Assembly: GCA_038207265.1 (NCBI GenBank)
Contig: JBBQZZ010000002.1
Span: 186,001 to 250,000, forward strand
Direction of reading: 5' to 3'
DNA length: 64,000 nt
DNA from: JACMLD01 sp038207265
GTDB lineage: Bacteria > Bacteroidota > Bacteroidia > Chitinophagales > Chitinophagaceae
Shown here: piece after piece, positions 56,108 to 63,774 of the stretch
How the letters are laid out: every line of letters begins with the position of its first letter
Numbering within the stretch: position 1 is the first letter of the stretch
Notes under the pieces: generated by a model
Told to the model about the DNA's origin: nothing
Seen by the model: only the letters and a program-made list of their open reading frames with translations
Databases searched by the model: none
Position numbers and translations under genes: made by a program

Positions 56108-56911
56108 ATGAAACGGTTGGTGCTTGTGATGCTTACCCTGTACTTCAGTTGTTTTTGCAATGCCCAGTATACGGTAACAAAAGTGATTGGTCACGTTATC
56201 AATGAAAGTTCCGGCGAAGTATTGGCAGCCGGTAGTAAGTTACGCGACGACGATATACTGGCATTTTCTTCGGAAACTGATATGTTGAGAGTAATTGTTT
56301 CGGGCAAAGGAATTTATGTTATAAGTCCCGGTCCCAAAAGCCAGAAACAACAAAACGCCATTGTGGAGATGTTGAAATCTGCCTTGAAAATAAAATCAAA
56401 AGAAGGTTACCTGAGCAGCCGTTCTGAAGAAGATGAATTGATACCGGCTGTATTAGAAACAGATGCCAGCATCAATCCTAATACGCTGATACTTCCGGAA
56501 AATAAATTTTTGTTTGACAAACGAACTTATCCGGTTGGCAATGGAAGCCGGTTTTTTCTCCAGGTTGAACTGGAAGGAACAGCACCAGTGATAAAGCCAT
56601 TAAAGGTGGTTGCAGATACCCTGATGATTAATGCAACAGATTTCAGTCCAAAGAAGGCGGTATATAAATTGGGGTTTTATAACAAAGATAAAGATAATAG
56701 TGAATTGCTTTCAACCATTGCGCCTGTAATGGATACGGCAAACGCGATGGAAACCATTATCAGGTTAATGATTGCTGAAAATAAAACATTGCAATATCCA
56801 TTGGCAAAAAGAAGATGTTTCGCCGAAGTATATGAGGCATTGGGAAAGCCATCTGTAATCCTATTCAATGAAACATTTAAAAAATTATCAACCGGCGTAA
56901 TAAAAAATTAA
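56108..56911 (+). CDS. Small exported FecR-like protein
   Basis: The 267-residue protein has a signal peptide (MKRLVLVMLTLYFSCFCNAQ). The first 70 mature residues resemble the FecR-type beta domain (TVTKVIGHVINESSGEVLAA, then GSKLRDDDILAFSSETDM and 'VIVSGKGIYVISPG'). The second half is helical in character and matches nothing I recognise. The FecR-like match is based on pattern and is not certain. FecR domains usually sense or transmit envelope signals. The gene lies 6 bases after the TPR-caspase gene and 10 bases before the DUF2235 gene, so it is in the operon. Confidence 0.7.
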   Translation: MKRLVLVMLTLYFSCFCNAQYTVTKVIGHVINESSGEVLAAGSKLRDDDILAFSSETDMLRVIVSGKGIYVISPGPKSQKQQNAIVEMLKSALKIKSKEGYLSSRSEEDELIPAVLETDASINPNTLILPENKFLFDKRTYPVGNGSRFFLQVELEGTAPVIKPLKVVADTLMINATDFSPKKAVYKLGFYNKDKDNSELLSTIAPVMDTANAMETIIRLMIAENKTLQYPLAKRRCFAEVYEALGKPSVILFNETFKKLSTGVIKN

Positions 56912-56921
56912 ATTAGCCATT

Positions 56922-58148
56922 ATGAAAAGGATTGTTATTTGCTGCGACGGCACCTGGAACAAACCGGGAATAGTAGACCGTGGTCAGCCAGTAGAAACCA
57001 ATGTTGAAAAAATTTACAAAGCAGTTGAATGTGATACATCTGTTGTGAAGCAGGTAAAATATTATGGGCAGGGTGTGGGGACAAGTTATGCCATTACGGA
57101 TCAAATATTGGGAGGCAGTACCGGGCTTGGCATCGATCGCAATATAAAGGACGCCTATAAATTCCTCATGTGGAGTTATGAAGCAGGTGATGACATCTAT
57201 TTATTTGGCTTCAGTCGCGGAGCCTATACAGTCAGAAGCCTGGCTGGTTTTATCCGAAATTGCGGAATAATAAAACCAGAATATTTGCACCTGGTAGATG
57301 AAGCGTATAGTCTTTACCGTGATAGAACTGAACTTACACATCCCGACAGTGATTTGATGAAAGCATTTAAAAAGTCTTATGGAATAGAATCAGAAACAGG
57401 TGTAAAATTTCTTGGGGTCTGGGATACGGTAGGCGCCCTGGGAATACCCATGCGTTGGTTCGATTGGTGGAACCGCCGTTACCAATTTCATGATGTTAAA
57501 CTGGGTGCGCAGATTAAATTTGCCTACCACGCATTGGCGCTTGATGAACATCGTAAGGCATTTGCTCCGGCATTGTGGGAAGTGAGTACTGAAAGAAACC
57601 GGCAAACCTGTGAACAAGTTTGGTTTCCCGGGGTACACAGTAACATAGGCGGTGGTTATGTAGATACAGGGTTAAGTGATATTGCATTGAAATGGATGAT
57701 AGATAAAGCGCGCGACACCAATTTGGAATTTGATGAAAATTATGTGACAAATCTTAAATGTGATAGCAAGGGTGAAATCAGGAATTCAGTAACGGGCTTG
57801 TTTCGTATAACGGGCCGCATCCTCCGTGCCATCAATAATGAAATCAATGACCAGATTGATAAAGCCAATAACGCCAATGAAAAGCCCAAAAAAATCCGGA
57901 ATGAAAGGGTACACTATACCTGCCTTGAACGATCGCATCTTGTAAAAAAATACAAGCCGAAGAATCTCTCACTGGCATTGAAAAAAGGGATTAATTTTGA
58001 ACCACTGAAAGACAGTTGGAAACCGGACTGGCTGCAATACCTTGGAGATTTTGATCCTTATTTTGCAAAATCCTTACAGGATGGACTAAACGCTGCAGGA
58101 GGAAAAGATGAAACCATTCCGGTAGACCAGGTTGACAGACTGCTGTAA
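56922..58148 (+). CDS. DUF2235 alpha/beta-hydrolase (Tle1-like)
   Basis: The 408-residue protein begins MKRIVICCDGTWNKPGIVDR, the standard start of DUF2235, and has the nucleophile elbow FGFSRGAYTVRSLAGF with Ser98. Further blocks are 'KFLGVWDTVGALGIPMRWFD' and 'WFPGVHSNIGGGYVDTGLSD', which should supply the Asp and His of the triad. The family includes type VI secretion phospholipase effectors (Tle1). No signal peptide is present, so it is probably cytoplasmic, unlike all other members of the operon. No T6SS gene is nearby. It is the last gene of the operon and is convergent with an exported patatin. Confidence 0.9.
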   Translation: MKRIVICCDGTWNKPGIVDRGQPVETNVEKIYKAVECDTSVVKQVKYYGQGVGTSYAITDQILGGSTGLGIDRNIKDAYKFLMWSYEAGDDIYLFGFSRGAYTVRSLAGFIRNCGIIKPEYLHLVDEAYSLYRDRTELTHPDSDLMKAFKKSYGIESETGVKFLGVWDTVGALGIPMRWFDWWNRRYQFHDVKLGAQIKFAYHALALDEHRKAFAPALWEVSTERNRQTCEQVWFPGVHSNIGGGYVDTGLSDIALKWMIDKARDTNLEFDENYVTNLKCDSKGEIRNSVTGLFRITGRILRAINNEINDQIDKANNANEKPKKIRNERVHYTCLERSHLVKKYKPKNLSLALKKGINFEPLKDSWKPDWLQYLGDFDPYFAKSLQDGLNAAGGKDETIPVDQVDRLL

Positions 58149-58284
58149 TTGAAAAAGCCAACAACGGCGGCAAAATCATCAATGGCTATTTGCAATACGT
58201 CAAGAGTGTCTGTCATGCCGACGATAGGAGGCATCTCTTGAAATCGTTGTGCGTTTTCATTACCGACGGTGACTAACAATGACG
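58149..58284. other. Convergent gap with a possible dispersed repeat
   Basis: The 136 bases between the convergent DUF2235 and patatin genes contain CATGCCGACGATAGGAGGCA (58215-58234), a type of sequence I associate with dispersed intergenic repeats in Bacteroidota; only one copy is in the window. No clear terminator hairpin with a T run is seen. Confidence 0.3.
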
Positions 58285-60531
58285 TTAAAATGGAATGCCC
58301 AGATTTACATAAGACAATACCTTTCTATACTGGTCGCTGTACATAACGCTTATCTGTAAGGGACCTAGATAATGGAGCGCAAGTGTTAATCCATAACCAC
58401 TGAGTAAACTCGCATCCTGCCATTTGTACTTACCCGCGAAATTATAAGCCAGCGCATTTACGTGTCCTAACAAATAAATATTCTGAACAAGCTGGTATCT
58501 TAATGAAAAACGAATAGCCGCAACACTTCCTGAATGAACCGTTGCTTCGCGCAAACCTGCAAAAACAATCTGGTTGCGGAAAGTATTGGTGAGACCGCCA
58601 ATAAAATAATCAGTAGCCAGGTTTTGTTTATTCGAAAAATTAATGCCTGCTTGCGTATGCGTGAGCAAAGTAAATTTCTTTGAGAGCGGAATATAGTGTT
58701 CGATATTCAATTTAAGGTGTGCGAAGCCGTTATCTCCGAAGCCCAATGAATCAGTATTGTTTATCTTCTGTCCGTTAGAAGAAAGTTTGAAATTCGGTTG
58801 CTGTTGATAGATATAACCCCCCTCCACATCAATCTTAGTTCCTTTCACGGGATATATTCCATTGCTTAATGTATTGAAACGAATGATTCCATAAGAATTC
58901 AGGAAGTCGTTGTGTCCTTTTATCCTGATACTGGAACTAATGTCAGAGGAGAAATGAATAGATTCCCATCTTGTACCAGCCCCAATAAAAAATTTCCTTT
59001 TATAAGCGCTTCCTATTGTGAGGTCGGCTTTAAGATTGCTTTGTCGGAAAATATCATTTTTGACGAAGTTATTATAGAGTGGAAAATCATGGATCATTTC
59101 ACCTTGCACTTCAGCATTGGCAGAAATATTTTTTCCATGACCGAATAACTGCAGATGTTCTCCGCGAAACTTCATATTGTCGCCAATATTAAAAGTGAGC
59201 ATACTCCTGGAATAGGGTGTAAGAAAATTCCGGCTGGTGATATTGGCAACCAATCCAACACCCTGGAAGCTGTTGTAGTTTAATATGAGTTTGATATAAG
59301 TCAGCGGATTTTCTTCCACATCATATACAATCTTTGCGCTGCCATCTGGTTGTGGATGTAAGGAATATAGAATCTTGGCATAATAACGTGTACCAAAGGC
59401 CTTTCTAACTTCTTCTGCCAGTTGGGTGGCGGTATAATATTTGTTTTTTTCAATCTGATTGCGTTGAAAAAAGAAAGCTGCTGTAGTTGCCTTCAACCCT
59501 CTTACTTCATAATCACTGATCAGTACGGAATCGGGCCTTATGAATGGTTTGTTATCCTGCACACCATAAATAGCATTCAGAGAATCTGCCATCTTTTTAA
59601 AATACGGATAGAGTTTCATACCTGTTTCAGTGCCTTGTCGTATAATTTCTTCGGCGGATGAAAAACTGCTGGTTCCAAATCCTTTTAATGGATGAAATAC
59701 ATATACATTACAAAGTTTTTGTTGCATCTTATTGTCTATGTCTTCCCGGAATGTGGAGATCTGTGTTACGATGTCGAAGATATTATTGATTTGTTCCGTT
59801 ACCATGAGGTCACCAGATACGTTGCTGCCAATGACAAAATTGGCGCCCATATTGATCACTTCTTTCACTGGAAAATTTCGTACAATGCCTCCGTCAACCA
59901 GTTTAATACTATCCAGCTGTACCGGCTTGAATACCGATGGAATAGCCATGCTTGCACGCACAGCAGAAACAATTTCCCCGTTTTTTAATATGACTGCATC
60001 ACCACTTGAGATATTGGCGCCAATACATTGAAAACCTTTTGGCATTTTCGAAAAATCTTTAATGCCATATACCGGAAAAAATAATTCGCTGAACTTTAAC
60101 CACAGCTCCTGCGATTCCAATACACCGGCCAAACGAAAGTTGTGATTGACCCAGGGCAGTTCCACAGCATATCGCTGGTATTGTTCTTTTTCTTCAATAA
60201 TAAAGGATCGGAGCGCAGCACGGTTGGTGAATAAAAGATCCCAGTCAATTTCCTTTGCAATTTTTTCTATCTCTTTACCGTCATAGCCGGATGCATATAG
60301 GCCACCTACCACACTGCCCATACTGGTGCCCGTTACATAGTCAACATGCAGGCCCGCGGAATCAAGTGCTTTCATAATGCCAATGTGGGCAAGACCTTTG
60401 GCGCCACCGCCACTTAATGTTAAACCAATCTTTGGACGGGAAGATGCAGCTACCGTATTTATTGATTGGGCATCAGCAGGCGTGTTTCGTAAAATACACG
60501 GAAGCAGGGTCAATAGCATTATTTTTTTCAT
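58285..60531 (-). CDS. Exported patatin-like phospholipase with outer-membrane barrel
   Basis: The protein (748 residues from ATG 60531; upstream TTG is less likely) has a signal peptide (MKKIMLLTLLPCILRNTPADAQ). The patatin domain follows (about 30-240) with oxyanion loop LTLSGGGAKGLAHIG, nucleophile Ser70 in VTGTSMGSVVGGLYASG and catalytic Asp in LVDGGIVRNFPV. A POTRA-like segment (about 340-400) and a C-terminal beta-barrel of the BamA/surface antigen type come next, ending LSYVNLGIPF. The order matches PlpD-like proteins, in which the barrel displays the patatin domain. It probably cleaves phospholipids in the envelope. It faces the caspase operon and shares its operator-like site. Confidence 0.9.
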   Translation of the reverse strand: MKKIMLLTLLPCILRNTPADAQSINTVAASSRPKIGLTLSGGGAKGLAHIGIMKALDSAGLHVDYVTGTSMGSVVGGLYASGYDGKEIEKIAKEIDWDLLFTNRAALRSFIIEEKEQYQRYAVELPWVNHNFRLAGVLESQELWLKFSELFFPVYGIKDFSKMPKGFQCIGANISSGDAVILKNGEIVSAVRASMAIPSVFKPVQLDSIKLVDGGIVRNFPVKEVINMGANFVIGSNVSGDLMVTEQINNIFDIVTQISTFREDIDNKMQQKLCNVYVFHPLKGFGTSSFSSAEEIIRQGTETGMKLYPYFKKMADSLNAIYGVQDNKPFIRPDSVLISDYEVRGLKATTAAFFFQRNQIEKNKYYTATQLAEEVRKAFGTRYYAKILYSLHPQPDGSAKIVYDVEENPLTYIKLILNYNSFQGVGLVANITSRNFLTPYSRSMLTFNIGDNMKFRGEHLQLFGHGKNISANAEVQGEMIHDFPLYNNFVKNDIFRQSNLKADLTIGSAYKRKFFIGAGTRWESIHFSSDISSSIRIKGHNDFLNSYGIIRFNTLSNGIYPVKGTKIDVEGGYIYQQQPNFKLSSNGQKINNTDSLGFGDNGFAHLKLNIEHYIPLSKKFTLLTHTQAGINFSNKQNLATDYFIGGLTNTFRNQIVFAGLREATVHSGSVAAIRFSLRYQLVQNIYLLGHVNALAYNFAGKYKWQDASLLSGYGLTLALHYLGPLQISVMYSDQYRKVLSYVNLGIPF

Positions 60532-60561
60532 CAGCAGTCCGGGGCAGTATTTGGTAAACGT

Positions 60562-60605
60562 CAAGATAATTACTATAGTTTATTAGCAGTATTATCCAAA
60601 TGGAT
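60562..60605 (-). promoter_or_regulatory. Operator-like dyad and promoter-like box upstream of the patatin gene
   Basis: On the minus strand, ATCCATTTGGATAATA runs from 60605 to 60590, identical over 16 bases to 46030-46045. The box TATCTTG lies at 60568-60562, 25 bases after the dyad, the same distance as TAATTTG in the caspase operon promoter region. The patatin ATG is 30 bases further on. Confidence 0.55.
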
Positions 60606-61448
60606 AGTTGTTGCCCATAAACATCTAACTGATGGCTTTTCGCCTTTGGTTAAATGATATGGACCATTAAAGGAACTGTTTTTGATATTGCACCTGTTTC
60701 AAAATGCCCTTCGAAACGTCTCTCAAAAGAACGATTTTCGTTACGATAACGTTGAAATCATACCAGTTAAAAGCCCTGGATTGACTCAAAAGAATCGTGA
60801 CAGACAAAACTTTTTACCTTTGAGAAAAGCATAGAAGTCATTGCGGCATGTTCAAATTTAATAGAGCATAATTTAAACTGGTCGCCCCGCTTAACAACAC
60901 AGCATTTGCTTTGTAAATTCTTTCCGGCCAATTTGTTTGCCTGGCCTCGTCAGCCGATAATAAGGGCAAGCGACAAATTGGAGAAAGGGATAAGGGCTAT
61001 TTTTATCTGTATAAGGCTGAAGTGTTCGGTATCAATTCCAAAAATAGTTCGAAGAAAATACAGATTTGGAAATCAAAAAAACTGACAGCCGCTGGAAAGA
61101 GCTTCTTAAGCAATTGAAATGATAAATAGTTGCGACTTCTATTCTTTCCCATTCAAGTCTCCGGCATAGCAAGTTAAAATAAACGATGTGTTACTGCTGG
61201 ACTCGAAACCTTACTGTTTATTTCTATATTGTTTATTGCATAGCAAGTGCTGGTTTATTTTCCTTTTTTTCAAAGACTGTTGCGGACACTTCGCATGTGA
61301 ATAACACGATGTGACTTATTATCACTCGACAACGAAAGAAATTTCCAAAACTATTTTGTGTGAGATTTGAAGCGCTTAGCGAACCAGCAGGTTTAAATCA
61401 TCACCAGAGCGGAAAGTATATCAGGGATATAACTAGCAGCTTTGTTGT
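60606..61448. other. Gene-poor stretch with one vestigial open frame
   Basis: About 840 bases have no convincing gene. One plus-strand frame, 60917-61117, is open for 66 codons, has no ATG, and reads like protein (GERDKGYFYLYKAEVFGINS, then KKIQIWKSKKLTAAGKSFLS); it may be the remnant of a lost gene. An imperfect dyad lies near 60730-60757 (GATTTTCGTTA and TAACGTTGAAATC). The G+C content is low and stop codons are frequent in all frames elsewhere. Confidence 0.4.
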
Positions 61449-62207
61449 TCAGATGCCGGTGTACCAGGCCCAGCCAGTGTCACCCGGGTCAACAAATTGG
61501 TTCGTAACTACAATTCGTTGTAGGTATTTTACGCTTTTATAACCGATTTGGGTTTCTACTCTTACGCGCAGCGGCGCCCCGTGAGCGATTGGAAGATCCT
61601 GCCCATTCATGCCATATGCGAGTATCGTCTGCGGATGGAGTGCGTCCAGCATATCAATACTTTCCATATAGCCATCATAGGCGTAGAAATTAACATAGCG
61701 GGCGTCCTTTTTTACCCCGGTACTGTTAAGTATGGTATGCAGCGGTACACCCGTCCATTCGGCGATGGCGGTCCAGCCCTCTTCACAAGTATGCCGCGTA
61801 ATTTGTGTGCGCGGAGCGAAGGCTTTCAGATCCGCGAGAGATAAAGTAGTTGGTCGCACCACGCTACCCTCTATGGACAGGTGCCAGTCTGCAAAAGAAC
61901 CACTGTGTAATTGCGCATAGTCATTACTGTAAGGTATCTTATGATCACCGCGCATGTTTGGATCCCCTGGATTGGTGGTACCGGTAGCAGGAAACGCGGA
62001 GATATAAGCGGGCTTGTATTCCTTTACCAAAGATTGGCCAGGCAACAATACACGTTGAGCGGTATAGGTCAATGCATCGCCCATGCGCAATATATTACCA
62101 TATGTGGGCGGCCCATTTTTTACGCAGCCTGTTAGCAATATTCCGCCAACGGAACTTAAACCAGTAATGATGGCGTTGCGTCGGGTAATCAGGTGTTTCT
62201 TTTTCAT
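61449..62207 (-). CDS. Molybdopterin-dependent oxidoreductase, sulfite-oxidase family (YedY/MsrP-like)
   Basis: The protein of 252 residues starts at ATG 62207 with a Tat-type leader (KKKHLITRRNAIITGLSSVG) that ends in LLTGC, so it may also be lipidated. The sulfite-oxidase fold is marked by 'DWHLSIEGSVVRPTTLSLAD', TRHTCEEGWTAIAEWTGVPL with the molybdenum ligand Cys141, and 'MNGQDLPIAHGAPLRVRVET'. The substrate is unknown; relatives repair methionine sulfoxide or oxidise sulfite. It begins one base after the stop of the cytochrome b gene and takes electrons from or passes them to it. The pair is richer in G+C (about 50% by eye) than its surroundings. Confidence 0.9.
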   Translation of the reverse strand: MKKKHLITRRNAIITGLSSVGGILLTGCVKNGPPTYGNILRMGDALTYTAQRVLLPGQSLVKEYKPAYISAFPATGTTNPGDPNMRGDHKIPYSNDYAQLHSGSFADWHLSIEGSVVRPTTLSLADLKAFAPRTQITRHTCEEGWTAIAEWTGVPLHTILNSTGVKKDARYVNFYAYDGYMESIDMLDALHPQTILAYGMNGQDLPIAHGAPLRVRVETQIGYKSVKYLQRIVVTNQFVDPGDTGWAWYTGI

Positions 62208-62208
62208 A

Positions 62209-62979
62209 TTATTTATCAAATGTCATGCTGCGCATTTGTTTTTTGAATCCCGACCGGCCGACCATCACCACGTGCACCACCAGGAATAGCACCAGCGCGA
62301 GGGAAACAAAGAAGTGGATAGTGCGGGCAGACTGCGCCCCGCCAAAGAATTTCAACAGAAACGGATAGGCAGCGGTAATGGCGGGTGACATTGTCATGCC
62401 TGTCATTACCGCCAATGGCAACAACAAGAATATCACTCCCACATAAGTATATTTTTGCAGGGGACCATAATGGCCATTGTTGACAGGAGGTATTTTGCGG
62501 AAATGACTGGAAAAATCAGTTAGCCACAATCTTGCGCTAAACTCGTCCATCCGTGGTGAAAGACGCTGTTTGAAATGCCCGGTTAAAATACCGGCCAGCA
62601 AATAAAACAAACCTGTTACTACCAGTATCCAACCCGACAGAAAGTGCAGGCTCCGACCCCACCCGTTTTGATTGAAAATCTCATAGGTCCGGCTGGCACT
62701 GACTGGTGAATCAGCAGCCGCAAAAAAAGGTTTTGCTTTGTCCCAGCCATTATGATGATAATTCCTGCTGATGGGTAATTCAAAGAGTGCTGGTGTCAGA
62801 TCATTCCCGGCATCTCCCCAGTAGAGCCTCGGGTGCACCATCAGTATTTCAACCCCACTGTAAACAAGCGCAAAGAAACTGATTGTTATTATCCAGTGCG
62901 TAATCCGCACCCAGTGCGGGTGTCGGTTGAATGTGACAATTGGTTTGTTATGAGCAGTTATTGCAGGATGATCAATCAT
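62209..62979 (-). CDS. Cytochrome b561-type membrane subunit
   Basis: The 256-residue protein has four main membrane helices and the histidines expected to hold two hemes: FNRHPHWVRITHWIITISFF at the N terminus, 'WGRSLHFLSGWILVVTGLFY' in the middle, and RTIHFFVSLALVLFLVVHVV near the end. It belongs to the cytochrome b/b6-like subunits found beside molybdenum oxidoreductases. It should exchange electrons between the quinone pool and the periplasmic partner encoded immediately downstream (one-base gap). The start is ATG at 62979. It shares the higher G+C content of its partner, which suggests that the two arrived together. Confidence 0.9.
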   Translation of the reverse strand: MIDHPAITAHNKPIVTFNRHPHWVRITHWIITISFFALVYSGVEILMVHPRLYWGDAGNDLTPALFELPISRNYHHNGWDKAKPFFAAADSPVSASRTYEIFNQNGWGRSLHFLSGWILVVTGLFYLLAGILTGHFKQRLSPRMDEFSARLWLTDFSSHFRKIPPVNNGHYGPLQKYTYVGVIFLLLPLAVMTGMTMSPAITAAYPFLLKFFGGAQSARTIHFFVSLALVLFLVVHVVMVGRSGFKKQMRSMTFDK

Positions 62980-63127
62980 TGCTATGTTTGATTGGCAAAC
63001 TGAATATACGTTTTTATCGCGATTTGTAGAGGCAGTTTCAAAAAAGAAGATGTGCTGCGTTTTTTTTAATACGTAAGTCAGCTAACAATTTTCTCCATTG
63101 CACTTATAGTGTTTATCAAGGTATCAT

Positions 63128-63540
63128 TTACCCTGTAAAATTTGGGCTAATGATCACTAATTGTCTAATCTCTGGCGACATTACCAAATATCCATCAGTA
63201 TGGAGGAAATCTTTATTCTTCTTTACAGCAGCGCTATCGGTACAGTAATAACTATACTTCATTTTTACCCTATCAAAAATGTATTGCTGTACAAGATCCC
63301 TTAAAAGTATACCGGAAATCCTTTCAATAATAAGTCCCAGAAGTATATAGTTATTTTCTCCATAAAATGCTCCTTCTCCTGGCTTTCCAAATCACTTGGC
63401 AAGGAATTATTATTTATTTTGAATAATTGCAACCCTTTCTCAGATTTTGCGTAACAAGTGGATATAAAGCTTAAGTATGCCATATTCGTTACTTGGTGTA
63501 CATTAAGTAAAAAGTGTGAGTGAAAAATTTGTCAGAACTC
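63128..63540 (-). pseudogene. Frameshifted remnant of a beta-lactamase-family serine hydrolase
   Basis: Minus-strand frame 63382-63128 reads PGEGAFYGENNYILLGLIIE, RISGILLRDLVQQYIFDRVK and MKYSYYCTDSAAV, then ends at TAA 63130. This matches the 'PG-x-x-F-x-Y-S-N-x-N-Y-x-x-L-G' region and the following helix of class C beta-lactamase-like hydrolases (PF00144). The preceding part, QIFHSHFLLNVHQVTNMAYL to INNNSLPSDLES, is in a different frame and reaches back to about 63540. The catalytic S-x-x-K and the C-terminal half are missing. It is a decayed gene. The 60-residue ORF at 63301-63483 is part of it in the first frame. Confidence 0.7.
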
Positions 63541-63691
63541 TTAAAGACGCTCCAGTTAAATGGGAAGCAGTAAGGACAGGTATTATCCCAGGGCGTATCG
63601 TTTTTACCTGGTTTTGAATAATGGAATAATTTGTTATTGATTTAACCTATTGGTTTATTTGGGAAGCGAATAAAAAGTATGAATAGGCAAA

Positions 63692-63699
63692 TATTTTTG
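63692..63699 (+). promoter_or_regulatory. Candidate -7 box before the terminal sigma factor
   Basis: TATTTTTG (63692-63699) fits TAnnTTTG and lies 75 bases before the TTG start at 63775. No TTTG is found at the expected distance. Confidence 0.3.
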
Positions 63700-63774
63700 T
63701 CATCAGTATACTGCCCTGTTAGTATTTCAGGAGTAAATAATTTACATTGTCCTTATTAAAACTTTAACGGGGTA

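Noticed and set aside
46236..58148. Classification of the operon as a known CBASS, gasdermin or type VI effector locus
   Set aside because: No nucleotidyltransferase, gasdermin-like protein, immunity gene or T6SS component is seen, and most products are exported, unlike the cytoplasmic systems.
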